Assembly: GCF_900119315.1 (NCBI RefSeq)
Contig: NZ_LT827010.1
Coordinates: 408,001 to 472,000 of the forward strand
Length of the DNA stretch: 64,000 nt
Origin: Actinoplanes sp. SE50/110
GTDB lineage: Bacteria; Actinomycetota; Actinomycetes; Mycobacteriales; Micromonosporaceae
Direction of reading: 5' to 3'
Under the pieces are notes generated by a model that had not been told where the DNA came from, searched no databases, and was given only the letters and a program-made list of their open reading frames with translations. Within the stretch, counting starts at the first letter, position 1; every line of letters begins with the position of its first letter. The position numbers and the translations under genes were made by a program. Of this stretch, positions 19,038 to 26,186 are shown in pieces.

Positions 19038-19753
19038 TCGCGGTGCTGGTGGCCTGCCTGCTCGGCTGCGCGGTGGTGATCGCCTGGCCACGAGCCGGGA
19101 CGCTGGCCCGGCTCTCCGGGCGGTCACCCGGACTCCGGCTGCCTCGGCCGCGGCTGCCGGAACCCGACCGGCGCGGGGCGGCCGCTCTCGCCGGAGCGAC
19201 GGCACTGGTCGCGCTGGTGGCCGGCGGGCCGGTCGCGGCCGTCGGCGGGGCGGTCTACGCGGGGATCGGCGGGGCCGCATGGGTGCGCCGGACTCGGCAG
19301 AAGCGGGCCGCGGCCGGCCGTCTGGCGGCGCTGGACGCGCTGTCGTCCCTGGTGGCGGATCTGCGGGCCGGGTTGCCGCCGGGGTTCGGCGTGCCGTCGA
19401 CCGGGCTGGACGGCGACGAGCGGATCGCGCGGCTCAGCGCCACGGTGTGGCGTCTCGCCGAGCGCACCGGGGCGCCCGCGGCCGATCTGCTGGAGCGGAT
19501 CGAGGCGGACGCGCGGGCCGCGGACCGGGCACGCGCGTCGGCCGCCGCCCAGGCGGCGGGGGTGCAGGCGACATCCCTGCTGCTGGCGGTGCTTCCGGTG
19601 GGTGGCCTCGGCCTCGGGTACGCGATCGGTGCCGACTCGCTGCACATCCTGCTGCGTACGCGGTTGGGGGCGGTCTGCGCGATCGGAGCGCTGGCGTTGC
19701 AGCTCGCCGGACTGCAGTGGGCGCGGCGGATCGCGAACGGGCCGCGCCGATGA
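19034..19753 (+). CDS. tadB: Tad inner-membrane platform protein TadB-like
   Basis: This 239-residue integral membrane protein is of the GspF/T2SSF group. It has hydrophobic segments at the N-terminus (about 1-17), a pair around 55-85, and two close to the C-terminus. Between them is the cytoplasmic segment with SLVADLRAGLPP and the heptad-rich LERIEADARAADRA, as in T2SSF domains. It forms, with TadC, the membrane platform contacted by TadA. The start and stop both overlap neighbouring frames by ATGA. Confidence 0.85.
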   Translation: MIAVLVACLLGCAVVIAWPRAGTLARLSGRSPGLRLPRPRLPEPDRRGAAALAGATALVALVAGGPVAAVGGAVYAGIGGAAWVRRTRQKRAAAGRLAALDALSSLVADLRAGLPPGFGVPSTGLDGDERIARLSATVWRLAERTGAPAADLLERIEADARAADRARASAAAQAAGVQATSLLLAVLPVGGLGLGYAIGADSLHILLRTRLGAVCAIGALALQLAGLQWARRIANGPRR

Positions 19754-20103
19754 CCGAGCCGTGCGGGGTGCCCGCGTCGCCGGGAGCGGCGGCCGGATGT
19801 GGAGAGCCGGCGGTGTGCGGGGCGTCGGCGGTGCTGCGGCCGGGTGGGCCGGTTCGGGTGCCGCTGCGCGAGTGTTGCGTCGCGGCGCTGCTCGGGGCGG
19901 GCGGTTCAGGCAGCGCCTGTCGAGCGGCTGTCCCGGTGCGCCGGGGGAGCCGGGTCGTGCCCGCTCCGCGGCGGACCCGAGCCGCTCGGCGCGATCAGCG
20001 GGCCCGGTCGGTTCGGGCCGGCCGGACTCTCCGGGTGGTTCGGATGGTCCGGTGGAGAGCTTCGCCGTCGGCAGCGGGCCATCCGATGGAGGTGGGCACA
20101 TGA
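19750..20103 (+). CDS. Unnamed Cys/Arg-rich ORF linking tadB to tadC
   Basis: This 117-codon frame fits exactly between tadB and tadC: its ATG (19750) overlaps the tadB stop as ATGA, and its TGA overlaps the tadC ATG in the same way. Third positions are mostly G or C. The predicted protein is rich in Arg, Ala, Gly and Pro, with six cysteines in the first half and no membrane helix or known domain. The exact double overlap argues for translation, if only to carry ribosomes to tadC. The composition argues against a conventional folded protein. No family is recognised. Confidence 0.4.
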   Translation: MTEPCGVPASPGAAAGCGEPAVCGASAVLRPGGPVRVPLRECCVAALLGAGGSGSACRAAVPVRRGSRVVPAPRRTRAARRDQRARSVRAGRTLRVVRMVRWRASPSAAGHPMEVGT

Positions 20104-20801
20104 GCCGGTGGGGGCGGGCCGGACGCCGGCTGGGGCGATTGCGATCGGCAGGGCTTTCCGATGCGGCCCGGTCGAGGTCGCCGGATGTGGCTGCCGACCC
20201 GGTGCCGGCGCGGCGACGGCATGCCTTGCTCGGGTTGCTCGCCGGTGCCTCGGCCGCCGGTCTGGTCGGCGGCTGGTGGGGCCTGCCGGTCGGGTTGGTG
20301 ACCGCGATCGGCGTGGAACGCGCGCTGCGGAACCAGGAACCGGCCGACGTCCGGCGGGAACGTCACCAGGCGGGTGCGGACCTGCCACTCGGCGTGGACC
20401 TGTTGGCCGCGGCGTTGCGGGCCGGCGCGCCGGTGGACCGGGCCGCAGCCGCGGTCGCCGACGCGGTGGGCGGGCCGCTCGGTGCGCGCATGCAACGGAC
20501 CGCCCGGTCGCTGCGACTCGGTGCCGGGCCGGCCGAAGCGTGGGCGCACCTGGCCGGCCTGCCCGGCGCGGACCGGCTGACCGCGACGGCGATCCGGTCC
20601 AGCGCCAGCGGCGGGGCGCTCGCCGCAGCGCTCGAACGGCTCGCCGGTGATCTGCGGGCCGACCGTGCGGTGGCGACGCAGGCGGCGGCGGAACGCGCGG
20701 CGGTGTTCATCGTCCTGCCGCTCGGACTGTGTTTTCTGCCCGCCTTCCTGCTGGCCGGCCTGGTGCCGGTGCTGATCGCCGTGCTCGGCCGGTTGCTGTG
20801 A
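20100..20801 (+). CDS. tadC: Tad inner-membrane platform protein TadC-like
   Basis: This 233-residue T2SSF-type membrane protein has hydrophobic segments at about residues 42-75 and at the C-terminus (VFIVLPLGLCFLPAFLLAG and on). A cytoplasmic helical domain between them contains DLPLGVDLLAAALRAGAPV and SSASGGALAAALERLA, the paired T2SSF signature. The ATG at 20100 follows GGAGGTG. It probably heterodimerises with TadB. A longer in-frame opening exists upstream, but the Shine-Dalgarno and the size of relatives favour this start. Confidence 0.85.
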   Translation: MSRWGRAGRRLGRLRSAGLSDAARSRSPDVAADPVPARRRHALLGLLAGASAAGLVGGWWGLPVGLVTAIGVERALRNQEPADVRRERHQAGADLPLGVDLLAAALRAGAPVDRAAAAVADAVGGPLGARMQRTARSLRLGAGPAEAWAHLAGLPGADRLTATAIRSSASGGALAAALERLAGDLRADRAVATQAAAERAAVFIVLPLGLCFLPAFLLAGLVPVLIAVLGRLL

Positions 20802-20864
20802 AGGCGTTGAAGCGTGACCCGAGGCGCGGCATCCGGCCGCTTCTCCCGACTCAGGAGGATTCTT

Positions 20865-21050
20865 TTGCATCGATTCGTCATGACGTTCCGGCGGCTGCGC
20901 ATGGAGGCGGTCGACGCCGGATACAGCACCGTGGAGTACGCGGTGGGGGTTCTCGGGGCGGCCGGCCTCGCACTGCTCCTGTGCAAGGTGCTGACCAGCA
21001 CGTCGATCCAGAGCGCACTGAACACCATGATTCTTCGGGCGCTGAAGTGA
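20865..21050 (+). CDS. Flp-type pilin, TTG start
   Basis: This 61-residue class-IV-like prepilin of the DUF4244/Flp group polymerises into the thin pilus. After a short basic leader, DAG-YSTVEYAVG marks the prepilin peptidase site (cleavage after Gly, conserved Glu at +5). It is followed by one hydrophobic helix, VLGAAGLALLLCKVL. AGGAGG (20853-20858) is 6 nt before TTG 20865 but 21 nt before ATG 20880, so TTG is the likely start. The stop overlaps tadE. This gene is short and easily missed. Confidence 0.85.
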   Translation: MHRFVMTFRRLRMEAVDAGYSTVEYAVGVLGAAGLALLLCKVLTSTSIQSALNTMILRALK

Positions 21051-21460
21051 TCGGGCGCCGGCGGGCCGGCCGGGGACGGGACGGGCATCGGCGCGCAGGA
21101 CGCGGGCCCGGCCGGGATCGGGGTGCGTTCACGGTGGAGCTCGCGGCCGGGCTGCCGGCGCTGGTGGTGCTGATGTTCGCCGGGATCACGGCGGTGACCG
21201 CGGTGGTCACCAAGGCGCAATGCCTGGATGCCGCCCGGGAGGCCGCTCTGGCCGAGGCGCGGGGCGAGCATTCGGTTTCGGCGGCCCGGACGGCTCCGGA
21301 CGGGGCTGACATCCGGGTGGTCGGAGATCGGGACAGCGTCACGGCGACGGTGACCGTGCGGGTTCGTGTGCTCGGCGCCCGGCTGCCCGGGATCCGGGTG
21401 GTGGGCTCCGCGGTCGCCGCCCGGGAACCCGGCCCGCAGCCCATCGAAGGTCGACGTTGA
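21047..21460 (+). CDS. tadE: TadE-like pseudopilin/pilus assembly protein
   Basis: The product is 137 residues. An Arg/Gly-rich leader precedes GAFTVELAAGLPALVVL, the TadE motif with its conserved Glu and a single transmembrane helix. An extracytoplasmic domain with DAAREAALAEARGE follows, typical of the TadE family. GTG 21047 overlaps the pilin stop (GTGA). Minor pilins of this kind sit at the pilus tip or initiate assembly. It matches the Rv3655c position (memory). Confidence 0.82.
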   Translation: MIGRRRAGRGRDGHRRAGRGPGRDRGAFTVELAAGLPALVVLMFAGITAVTAVVTKAQCLDAAREAALAEARGEHSVSAARTAPDGADIRVVGDRDSVTATVTVRVRVLGARLPGIRVVGSAVAAREPGPQPIEGRR

Positions 21461-21504
21461 GGTGACCGCGAGGCAGGGGGAGCGCGGCGGGCCTGGGAAA
21501 GGGG

Positions 21505-23190
21505 ATGAGGCCGATGGCTCGGCGGGTGAGGCCGGTGGCGGCCGGTGGCCGTGATCGGGGGTCGGCTTCGATCTTCGTGCTGGCGGTGGGGCTGTTTCTG
21601 GTGGCGGCCGGGATGGCGGGCGCCGCAGTGGCGGAGGCCAGGGTGGCCCGGCACGCCGCGCGCAATGCGGCGGACTTCGCGGCGCTCGCCGGAGCCGGTC
21701 ATGCCGTCGAGGGGGCGGGGGCGGCTTGTGCGGCCGCGGCGCGATACGCGGGGGCGAACGGTGCGCGGCTGACCTCGTGCGAGGTGACCGGGCTTGAGGT
21801 GGTGGTCCGGACGGAAGTGCCGGTTCCCTCGGTGCGCGCGGCCGCCACAGCCGTGGCCCGTGCCGGCCCGGTTGACGGGCCGGTGACAGCGACGGATCCT
21901 GGCCGGCCCGGAGAGAGGGCGGGGCGGTCAGGGGGTTTCGGGGAGGGCGGCGAGGACGGTGTCGAGGACTTTGAGCGCGCCGGGCTTGGAAAGGGGGTTG
22001 TTGCCGTTTCCGCACTTCGGGGACTGGACGCAGGACGGGCAGCCGGAGTCACAGGCACAGGCGGCGATGGCTTCGCGGGTGGCGGTGAGCCAGGCGGCGG
22101 CGGTGGCGTGGGCGCGTTCGGCGAAACCGGCACCGCCCGGGTGGCCGTCGTAGACGAAGACGGTGGGGGCCTCGGTGTCCGGGTGGTTGGCGGTGGACAG
22201 GCCACCGATGTCCCAGCGATCGCAGGTGGCCATCAGCGGGAGCAGGCCGATAGCCGCGTGCTCGGCGGCGTGCAGCGCGCCGGGGACGTCGTTCGGCTCG
22301 ATGCCGGCGGCGGCCAGGGCCTGCGGGGAAACGGTGAACCAGACGGCGACGGTGCGCAGCTCGCGGACCGGCAGATCCAGCGGGCGGATGTCGATCACCT
22401 CGCCACTGCCCAGGCGGCGGCGCTGGTAGGAGACGACCTGGCTGGTCACGTCGACCTCGCCGAGGAACAGGCCGACCGGGCCGGCGTCGGCGTAGGAGAA
22501 CACCCGGACCACCGACACGTCGGTGACGTCGCGGGCGTGCGTGCTCCAGTCCGGGTCCTCCTGGTGGACCAGGGCGGTCGCGTCCTCCAGGTCCAGCTCG
22601 TCGACCACGTAGGTGGTGCCCTGGTGCAGGTGGACCGCGCCCTCGTGGAGCATCACGTGGGAGGAGCCCTGGTCGACGGTGCCGAGCAGGCGGCCGGTGG
22701 CGGCTTCGACCACCTGGACCGGGGCGCCGCCCGAGCCGCGCAGGTCCACGTCGGGGCGGCCGCGTTCGGTCCAGTACCAGCCGGACGGGCGGCGGCGGAG
22801 GGCGCCCTCGGCGACCAGCTGATCGATCACCGGGCGGGTGGCGGGGCCGAAAAGGGGCAGGTCCTTCTCGGTCAGCGGGGCTTCGGAGGCGGCGCAGCAG
22901 AGTTGCGGGCCCAGGACGTACGGGTTGGCCGGGTCCAGGACGGTCGCTTCGACCGGATGGCCGAACAGGGCCTCCGGATGGTGCACCAGGTAGGTGTCCA
23001 GCGGATCGTCGCGGGCGATCAGGACGGCCAGGGCCGCACCGCCGGCCCGGCCCGCGCGCCCGGCCTGCTGCCACAGCGAAGCCCGGGTGCCGGGCCAGCC
23101 GCAGATCAGGACCGCGTCCAGGCCGGCCAGGTCGACGCCGAGCTCCAAGGCGTTGGTGGAGGCGAGACCGAGCAGGTCGCCGGCGAGTAG
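21505..23190 (+). CDS. TadE-like protein (Rv3654c type) whose frame lacks a stop before the helicase gene
   Basis: The first ~130 codons (to about 21890) encode a short membrane-anchored protein of the helicase/secretion-neighbourhood TadE-like kind: G-S-A-S-I-F-V-L-A-V-G-L-F-L helix, then ARHAARNAADFAALAGAG and paired Cys. Relatives stop near this point. Here no stop occurs and the frame continues 561 codons, to 23190, antisense to the convergent helicase. A TGA lies one frame away at about 21869, so a small indel, a sequencing error or genuine read-through could explain it. ATGs at 21505 and 21514 are both possible starts. The domain call is fair, the 3' end is not resolved, and I do not claim the antisense part is functional. 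Confidence 0.5.
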   Translation: MRPMARRVRPVAAGGRDRGSASIFVLAVGLFLVAAGMAGAAVAEARVARHAARNAADFAALAGAGHAVEGAGAACAAAARYAGANGARLTSCEVTGLEVVVRTEVPVPSVRAAATAVARAGPVDGPVTATDPGRPGERAGRSGGFGEGGEDGVEDFERAGLGKGVVAVSALRGLDAGRAAGVTGTGGDGFAGGGEPGGGGGVGAFGETGTARVAVVDEDGGGLGVRVVGGGQATDVPAIAGGHQREQADSRVLGGVQRAGDVVRLDAGGGQGLRGNGEPDGDGAQLADRQIQRADVDHLATAQAAALVGDDLAGHVDLAEEQADRAGVGVGEHPDHRHVGDVAGVRAPVRVLLVDQGGRVLQVQLVDHVGGALVQVDRALVEHHVGGALVDGAEQAAGGGFDHLDRGAARAAQVHVGAAAFGPVPAGRAAAEGALGDQLIDHRAGGGAEKGQVLLGQRGFGGGAAELRAQDVRVGRVQDGRFDRMAEQGLRMVHQVGVQRIVAGDQDGQGRTAGPARAPGLLPQRSPGAGPAADQDRVQAGQVDAELQGVGGGETEQVAGE

Positions 23191-24489
23191 GGCGCGTTCG
23201 ATGGCACGGCGGTCCTCCCGCAGGTAGCCACCGCGGTAGGCGGCGACCCGGGAACCCAGGCCGGGAACCACCTCGTCCAGGGAACGACGGGCCACCGCGG
23301 CGACCACCTCGGCGCCGCGCCGGGACCGGACGAAAGCCAGCGTCCGGGTGCCGGCGATGACGGCGTCGGTGAGCAGATCCGCGGTCTCCCGCAGCGCCGA
23401 CCGTCGCACCGGCGGCAGATCCAGTTCGTCGAAATCGGCCTCGGGAGGCGGAACGGCCAGCGGAGACAGCGCCGCGGGGGTGAGCGGCTCGGTGGGCCGG
23501 GCCGCGGCGGCGAGCCGGGAGGAGTCGGTGGGCCGGGCCGCGGCGGTGGGCCGGGAGGAGTCGGTGTGCCGGGCCGCGGCGGTGGGCCGGGCCGGGGCAA
23601 CGGCCGGGGCGGTGGGCTGGGCCGGGACGGGAATCGTCGGCGGGGGCACGAAGGTGGGAGTGGCGGGCTCCGGGGGGAGCAGCGGCGGCTCCCACAGGGC
23701 GAAGGTGACCGCGCCGCGGGGGGAGGCGTCTTCGGTTACCGCGGTCACCGGGGTGCCGAGCAGGCGGGAGGTGCTGCCGGCCGGGTCGCCGGACGTGGCG
23801 GAGGCCAGGATGAACGTGGGGGAGCCGCCGTAACGGGCGGTGGTGCGGCGCAGGCGGCGCAGGACGTGGGCCACATGCGAACCGAAGACGCCCCGGTAGG
23901 CGTGGCATTCGTCGATGACGACGTAGGTCAGGCGGCGGAAGAACGTGGCCCACCGGGAGTGGCCGGGGAGCAGCGAGTGGTGCAGCATGTCCGGGTTGGT
24001 GAGCAGGAAACGGGCGTGCTGGCGGATCCACTCGCGCTCCTCGCGGGGCACGTCGCCGTCCAGGGCGGCCGGGCGGATGTCGGCCAGGCCGAGGCGGGTC
24101 AGTTTGCGGAGCTGGTCGGCCGCGAGCGCCTTGGTGGGGGCCAGGTAGAGGACGGTCGCCTTCGGATCGGTGGTGAGAGCGGTCAGTGCCGGCAGCTGGT
24201 AGGCCAGCGACTTGCCGGAGGCGGTGCCGGTGGCCAGCACCACATGGGTGCCCTCGAAGGCGAGGCCGGCGGCGTCCGCCTGGTGCTGCCACGGCGCGGT
24301 GATGCCCTGGCGCGCGAAGGCTTCACGCACCTCGGGGTGGGTCCAGGACGGCCACGGCGCGGGCCTGCCGGTGCGGGCCGGGACCCGCTCGACGTGGGTG
24401 ATCGGGGACTGCCCGGCGTTGCCGGCCCGGGCCCGGAGGCGGTGCAGGAGCTCGGCGGGACCGGAGGCGGTGGCAGTCACGCCAAGCAC
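21928..24489 (-). CDS. DEAD/DEAH-box DNA helicase with C-terminal Cys cluster (MrfA/Hrq1 type)
   Basis: This superfamily 2 helicase has about 853 residues. Walker A is A-T-G-T-A-S-G-K-S, motif II is I-D-E-C-H (DEVH variant), motif III is A-S-A-T and motif VI is Q-Q-A-G-R-A-G-R. The C-terminus carries CACDSGCPSCVQSPKC, the four-Cys metal site of the DUF1998/MZB domain seen in MrfA and Hrq1, linked to crosslink repair. A ~60-residue Ala/Pro/Thr/Ser repeat (units like ARPTDSSR) interrupts the two RecA lobes and is probably a flexible linker. The start is uncertain: GTG 24489 or 24480 fits relatives, and GTG 24594 is the longest. It is convergent to the Tad genes, as in mycobacteria (Rv3649, memory). 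Confidence 0.87.
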   Translation of the reverse strand: MLGVTATASGPAELLHRLRARAGNAGQSPITHVERVPARTGRPAPWPSWTHPEVREAFARQGITAPWQHQADAAGLAFEGTHVVLATGTASGKSLAYQLPALTALTTDPKATVLYLAPTKALAADQLRKLTRLGLADIRPAALDGDVPREEREWIRQHARFLLTNPDMLHHSLLPGHSRWATFFRRLTYVVIDECHAYRGVFGSHVAHVLRRLRRTTARYGGSPTFILASATSGDPAGSTSRLLGTPVTAVTEDASPRGAVTFALWEPPLLPPEPATPTFVPPPTIPVPAQPTAPAVAPARPTAAARHTDSSRPTAAARPTDSSRLAAAARPTEPLTPAALSPLAVPPPEADFDELDLPPVRRSALRETADLLTDAVIAGTRTLAFVRSRRGAEVVAAVARRSLDEVVPGLGSRVAAYRGGYLREDRRAIERALLAGDLLGLASTNALELGVDLAGLDAVLICGWPGTRASLWQQAGRAGRAGGAALAVLIARDDPLDTYLVHHPEALFGHPVEATVLDPANPYVLGPQLCCAASEAPLTEKDLPLFGPATRPVIDQLVAEGALRRRPSGWYWTERGRPDVDLRGSGGAPVQVVEAATGRLLGTVDQGSSHVMLHEGAVHLHQGTTYVVDELDLEDATALVHQEDPDWSTHARDVTDVSVVRVFSYADAGPVGLFLGEVDVTSQVVSYQRRRLGSGEVIDIRPLDLPVRELRTVAVWFTVSPQALAAAGIEPNDVPGALHAAEHAAIGLLPLMATCDRWDIGGLSTANHPDTEAPTVFVYDGHPGGAGFAERAHATAAAWLTATREAIAACACDSGCPSCVQSPKCGNGNNPLSKPGALKVLDTVLAALPETP

Positions 24490-24652
24490 TCTGACACCAT
24501 CGACCCGCCGTTCCCAAACCGTTCCGGTGCTGCGAAGGGAGTGGCGGACGTCGGTATGCGCCCGGCCCCAAACGGGTAGGACGGTGGGTGCCACGCGTCG
24601 CCCGATGCCGGTCGGTGGTTAGATTCGCGGGGGAGATCAGGGAGGAGGACCG

Positions 24653-25009
24653 ATGGAGCTGTCGCTGGCGACCCGGACCGTTGCCGGGCACACGGTGCTC
24701 GAGGTCGGTGGTGAGGTCGACGTTTACACCGCTCCACGGCTGCGCGAGCGCCTGATCGAGCTGGTCGACGCCGGCGCCCGGGACGTGGTGGTCGATCTGG
24801 AACGGGTCGAGTTCCTCGATTCCACCGGACTCGGCGTGCTGGTCGGTGCGTTGAAGAGGCTGCGGACCGCGCAGGGCACCTTCGGCCTGGTCTGCGCCAA
24901 GGAGCCACTTCTCAAGATTTTCCGGATCACCGCGCTGGACCAGGTCTTCCCGATCTATTCGACGGTCGAGGCCGCGACCGAACGCAACGGCAGCGGTCCC
25001 GCTTCGTGA
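24653..25009 (+). CDS. bldG: BldG-like anti-sigma factor antagonist
   Basis: This 118-residue STAS protein closely resembles Streptomyces BldG: M-x-L-S-L-x-T-R-T-V near the start, [12 protein letters not shown], the phosphoserine site F-L-D-S-T-G-L-G, and [16 protein letters not shown] near the end. BldG controls morphological differentiation and antibiotic production by titrating anti-sigma factors. GGGAGGAGG lies just upstream of the ATG. Its stop overlaps the HATPase gene, the conserved BldG/anti-sigma pair. Because this arrangement is well conserved I am confident of the name. Confidence 0.9.
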   Translation: MELSLATRTVAGHTVLEVGGEVDVYTAPRLRERLIELVDAGARDVVVDLERVEFLDSTGLGVLVGALKRLRTAQGTFGLVCAKEPLLKIFRITALDQVFPIYSTVEAATERNGSGPAS

Positions 25010-25446
25010 TGGCTACGGTTCGGCTGTCCTTCTCGCCGGCGCCGGTGCACGTTCGCACCGCCCGGCTCGTCGGCGTGGCGGTCGCCCGCCGGGCGGGTGT
25101 CGACGAGGCACTGCTCGACGAGGTGCGCCTGGCGATCGGCGAAGCCTGCACCCGTGCGGTCGCGCTGCACCGGCAATACGGGCTGGCTGACCTGGTCACG
25201 GTGGAGATGTCCGACTCCGGGTCGTACACGGTGCGGGTCATCGACCACGCCCCGATCGAGGCCAGCATCGGTCTCACCAAACTGCCGCCGGACGAACTGG
25301 CCGCCGAGTCGCTCACCGAGGACGACCTGACGACCGGGGTGGGCTTCGCCCTGCTCGCCGGTTTTGTCGACGACCTGCAGGTGCGCCCGGTCGAGGACGG
25401 CGCCGGCACCGAGGTCCGCATGGTCTGGCCGGTCACCCGCCGCTGA
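25006..25446 (+). CDS. Anti-sigma regulatory factor (HATPase), BldG partner
   Basis: The 146-residue GHKL-type ATPase-fold protein has an N-box [10 protein letters not shown], a G1-like V-R-V-I-D-H-A-P and a weak G2 region T-T-G-V-G-F-A-L-L. It lacks a clear second glycine box, so kinase activity is uncertain. It overlaps bldG (GTG 25006, or ATG 25009). By analogy with Streptomyces it binds BldG and probably one or more sigma factors. The target sigma gene is not in the window. Confidence 0.85.
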   Translation: MMATVRLSFSPAPVHVRTARLVGVAVARRAGVDEALLDEVRLAIGEACTRAVALHRQYGLADLVTVEMSDSGSYTVRVIDHAPIEASIGLTKLPPDELAAESLTEDDLTTGVGFALLAGFVDDLQVRPVEDGAGTEVRMVWPVTRR

Positions 25447-25617
25447 ACAAGCCGCCGAACGAAGCCGCTGGGCGAGGCGGCTGACAAGGCGGCTGAACAA
25501 CGCTGAGCGAGGCGGTTGAACAAGAACGCTGAACAAGGCGGCTGAACAACCCTGAGCGAGGCGGTTGAACGAGATCGCTGAGCGAGGCGGCTGAACGAAG
25601 TCGCCGAGCGAGGCGGC
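25443..25617. repeat. Degenerate 23-26-bp minisatellite downstream of the bldG operon
   Basis: There are about eight tandem copies of a unit built from TGAACRAR, a variable dinucleotide, then CGCTGAGCGAGGCGG, with lengths from 12 to 26 bp. The array begins at the stop codon of the anti-sigma gene. Units are unequal in length and do not keep a reading frame in either direction. Confidence 0.7.
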
Positions 25618-26023
25618 AACGTGAGGGAAGCGGCGGCACGCCGGGTTTCTCGGTGACCACCCACGGGCAATGAAGGGTGGCGGCGATTGTTCGGGCCGCG
25701 CCAGCGGCCTGATCGCCGTGACCCGGCCTCGGCGGGAGCGGCGATCAATTATCGGCCGCAGCGCACGACATCAAGATCTGAACTCGCTGTTGATCTTTGA
25801 TTGCCACCCGTCCGGCCCGCCGATTCGATCTTTGACCGAGCTTCGGCGTGGGAGCTAAACGATCTCCAGGCCTCTCGCTATCTTAAATTCTGACATTTCG
25901 GTTATATCTGACTGCTGGCGAGCGCAGACCGCTGGCCAGGCAAAAGATCAACCGAAGCGGATACCCGCGAACCAGAGGCCTAACACAGCGGTGAACATCA
26001 CCGCGACACGGCCGGGTCGCCGT
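25618..26023. other. A/T-richer intergenic region before hppA
   Basis: No gene is supportable here. The part from about 25740 to 25935 is clearly A/T-richer than its surroundings (for example TTAAATTCTGACATTTCGG and GTTATATCTG) and could hold regulatory sites or further promoters for hppA. Confidence 0.4.
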
Positions 26024-26051
26024 GTGACGATCGCCACGTGTGACCTATACA
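26024..26051 (+). promoter_or_regulatory. Candidate hppA promoter
   Basis: GTGACG (26024-26029) and TATACA (26046-26051) are separated by 16 nt. Transcription would begin near 26058, leaving a leader of about 130 nt. Confidence 0.45.
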
Positions 26052-26130
26052 GTACGCGAGTCATCAGCTACTCGCTGGTCCCGCGCCCGCGGGGCCGGTC
26101 GTTTCGTTCCCCCGTTCTCTGAAGGGGAAT

Positions 26131-26161
26131 GCACCCGATGGTCTCGTCCACCACCGGGTGC
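26131..26161 (+). promoter_or_regulatory. Leader hairpin upstream of hppA
   Basis: The 12-nt arms GCACCCGATGGT (26131-26142) and ACCACCGGGTGC (26150-26161) pair with one mismatch around a 7-nt loop. They end 14 nt before the AGGAGG of hppA. The position is suitable for controlling ribosome access; no ligand class is recognised. Confidence 0.4.
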
Positions 26162-26186
26162 GGTCGGTGTGTGTAGGAGGACATTG

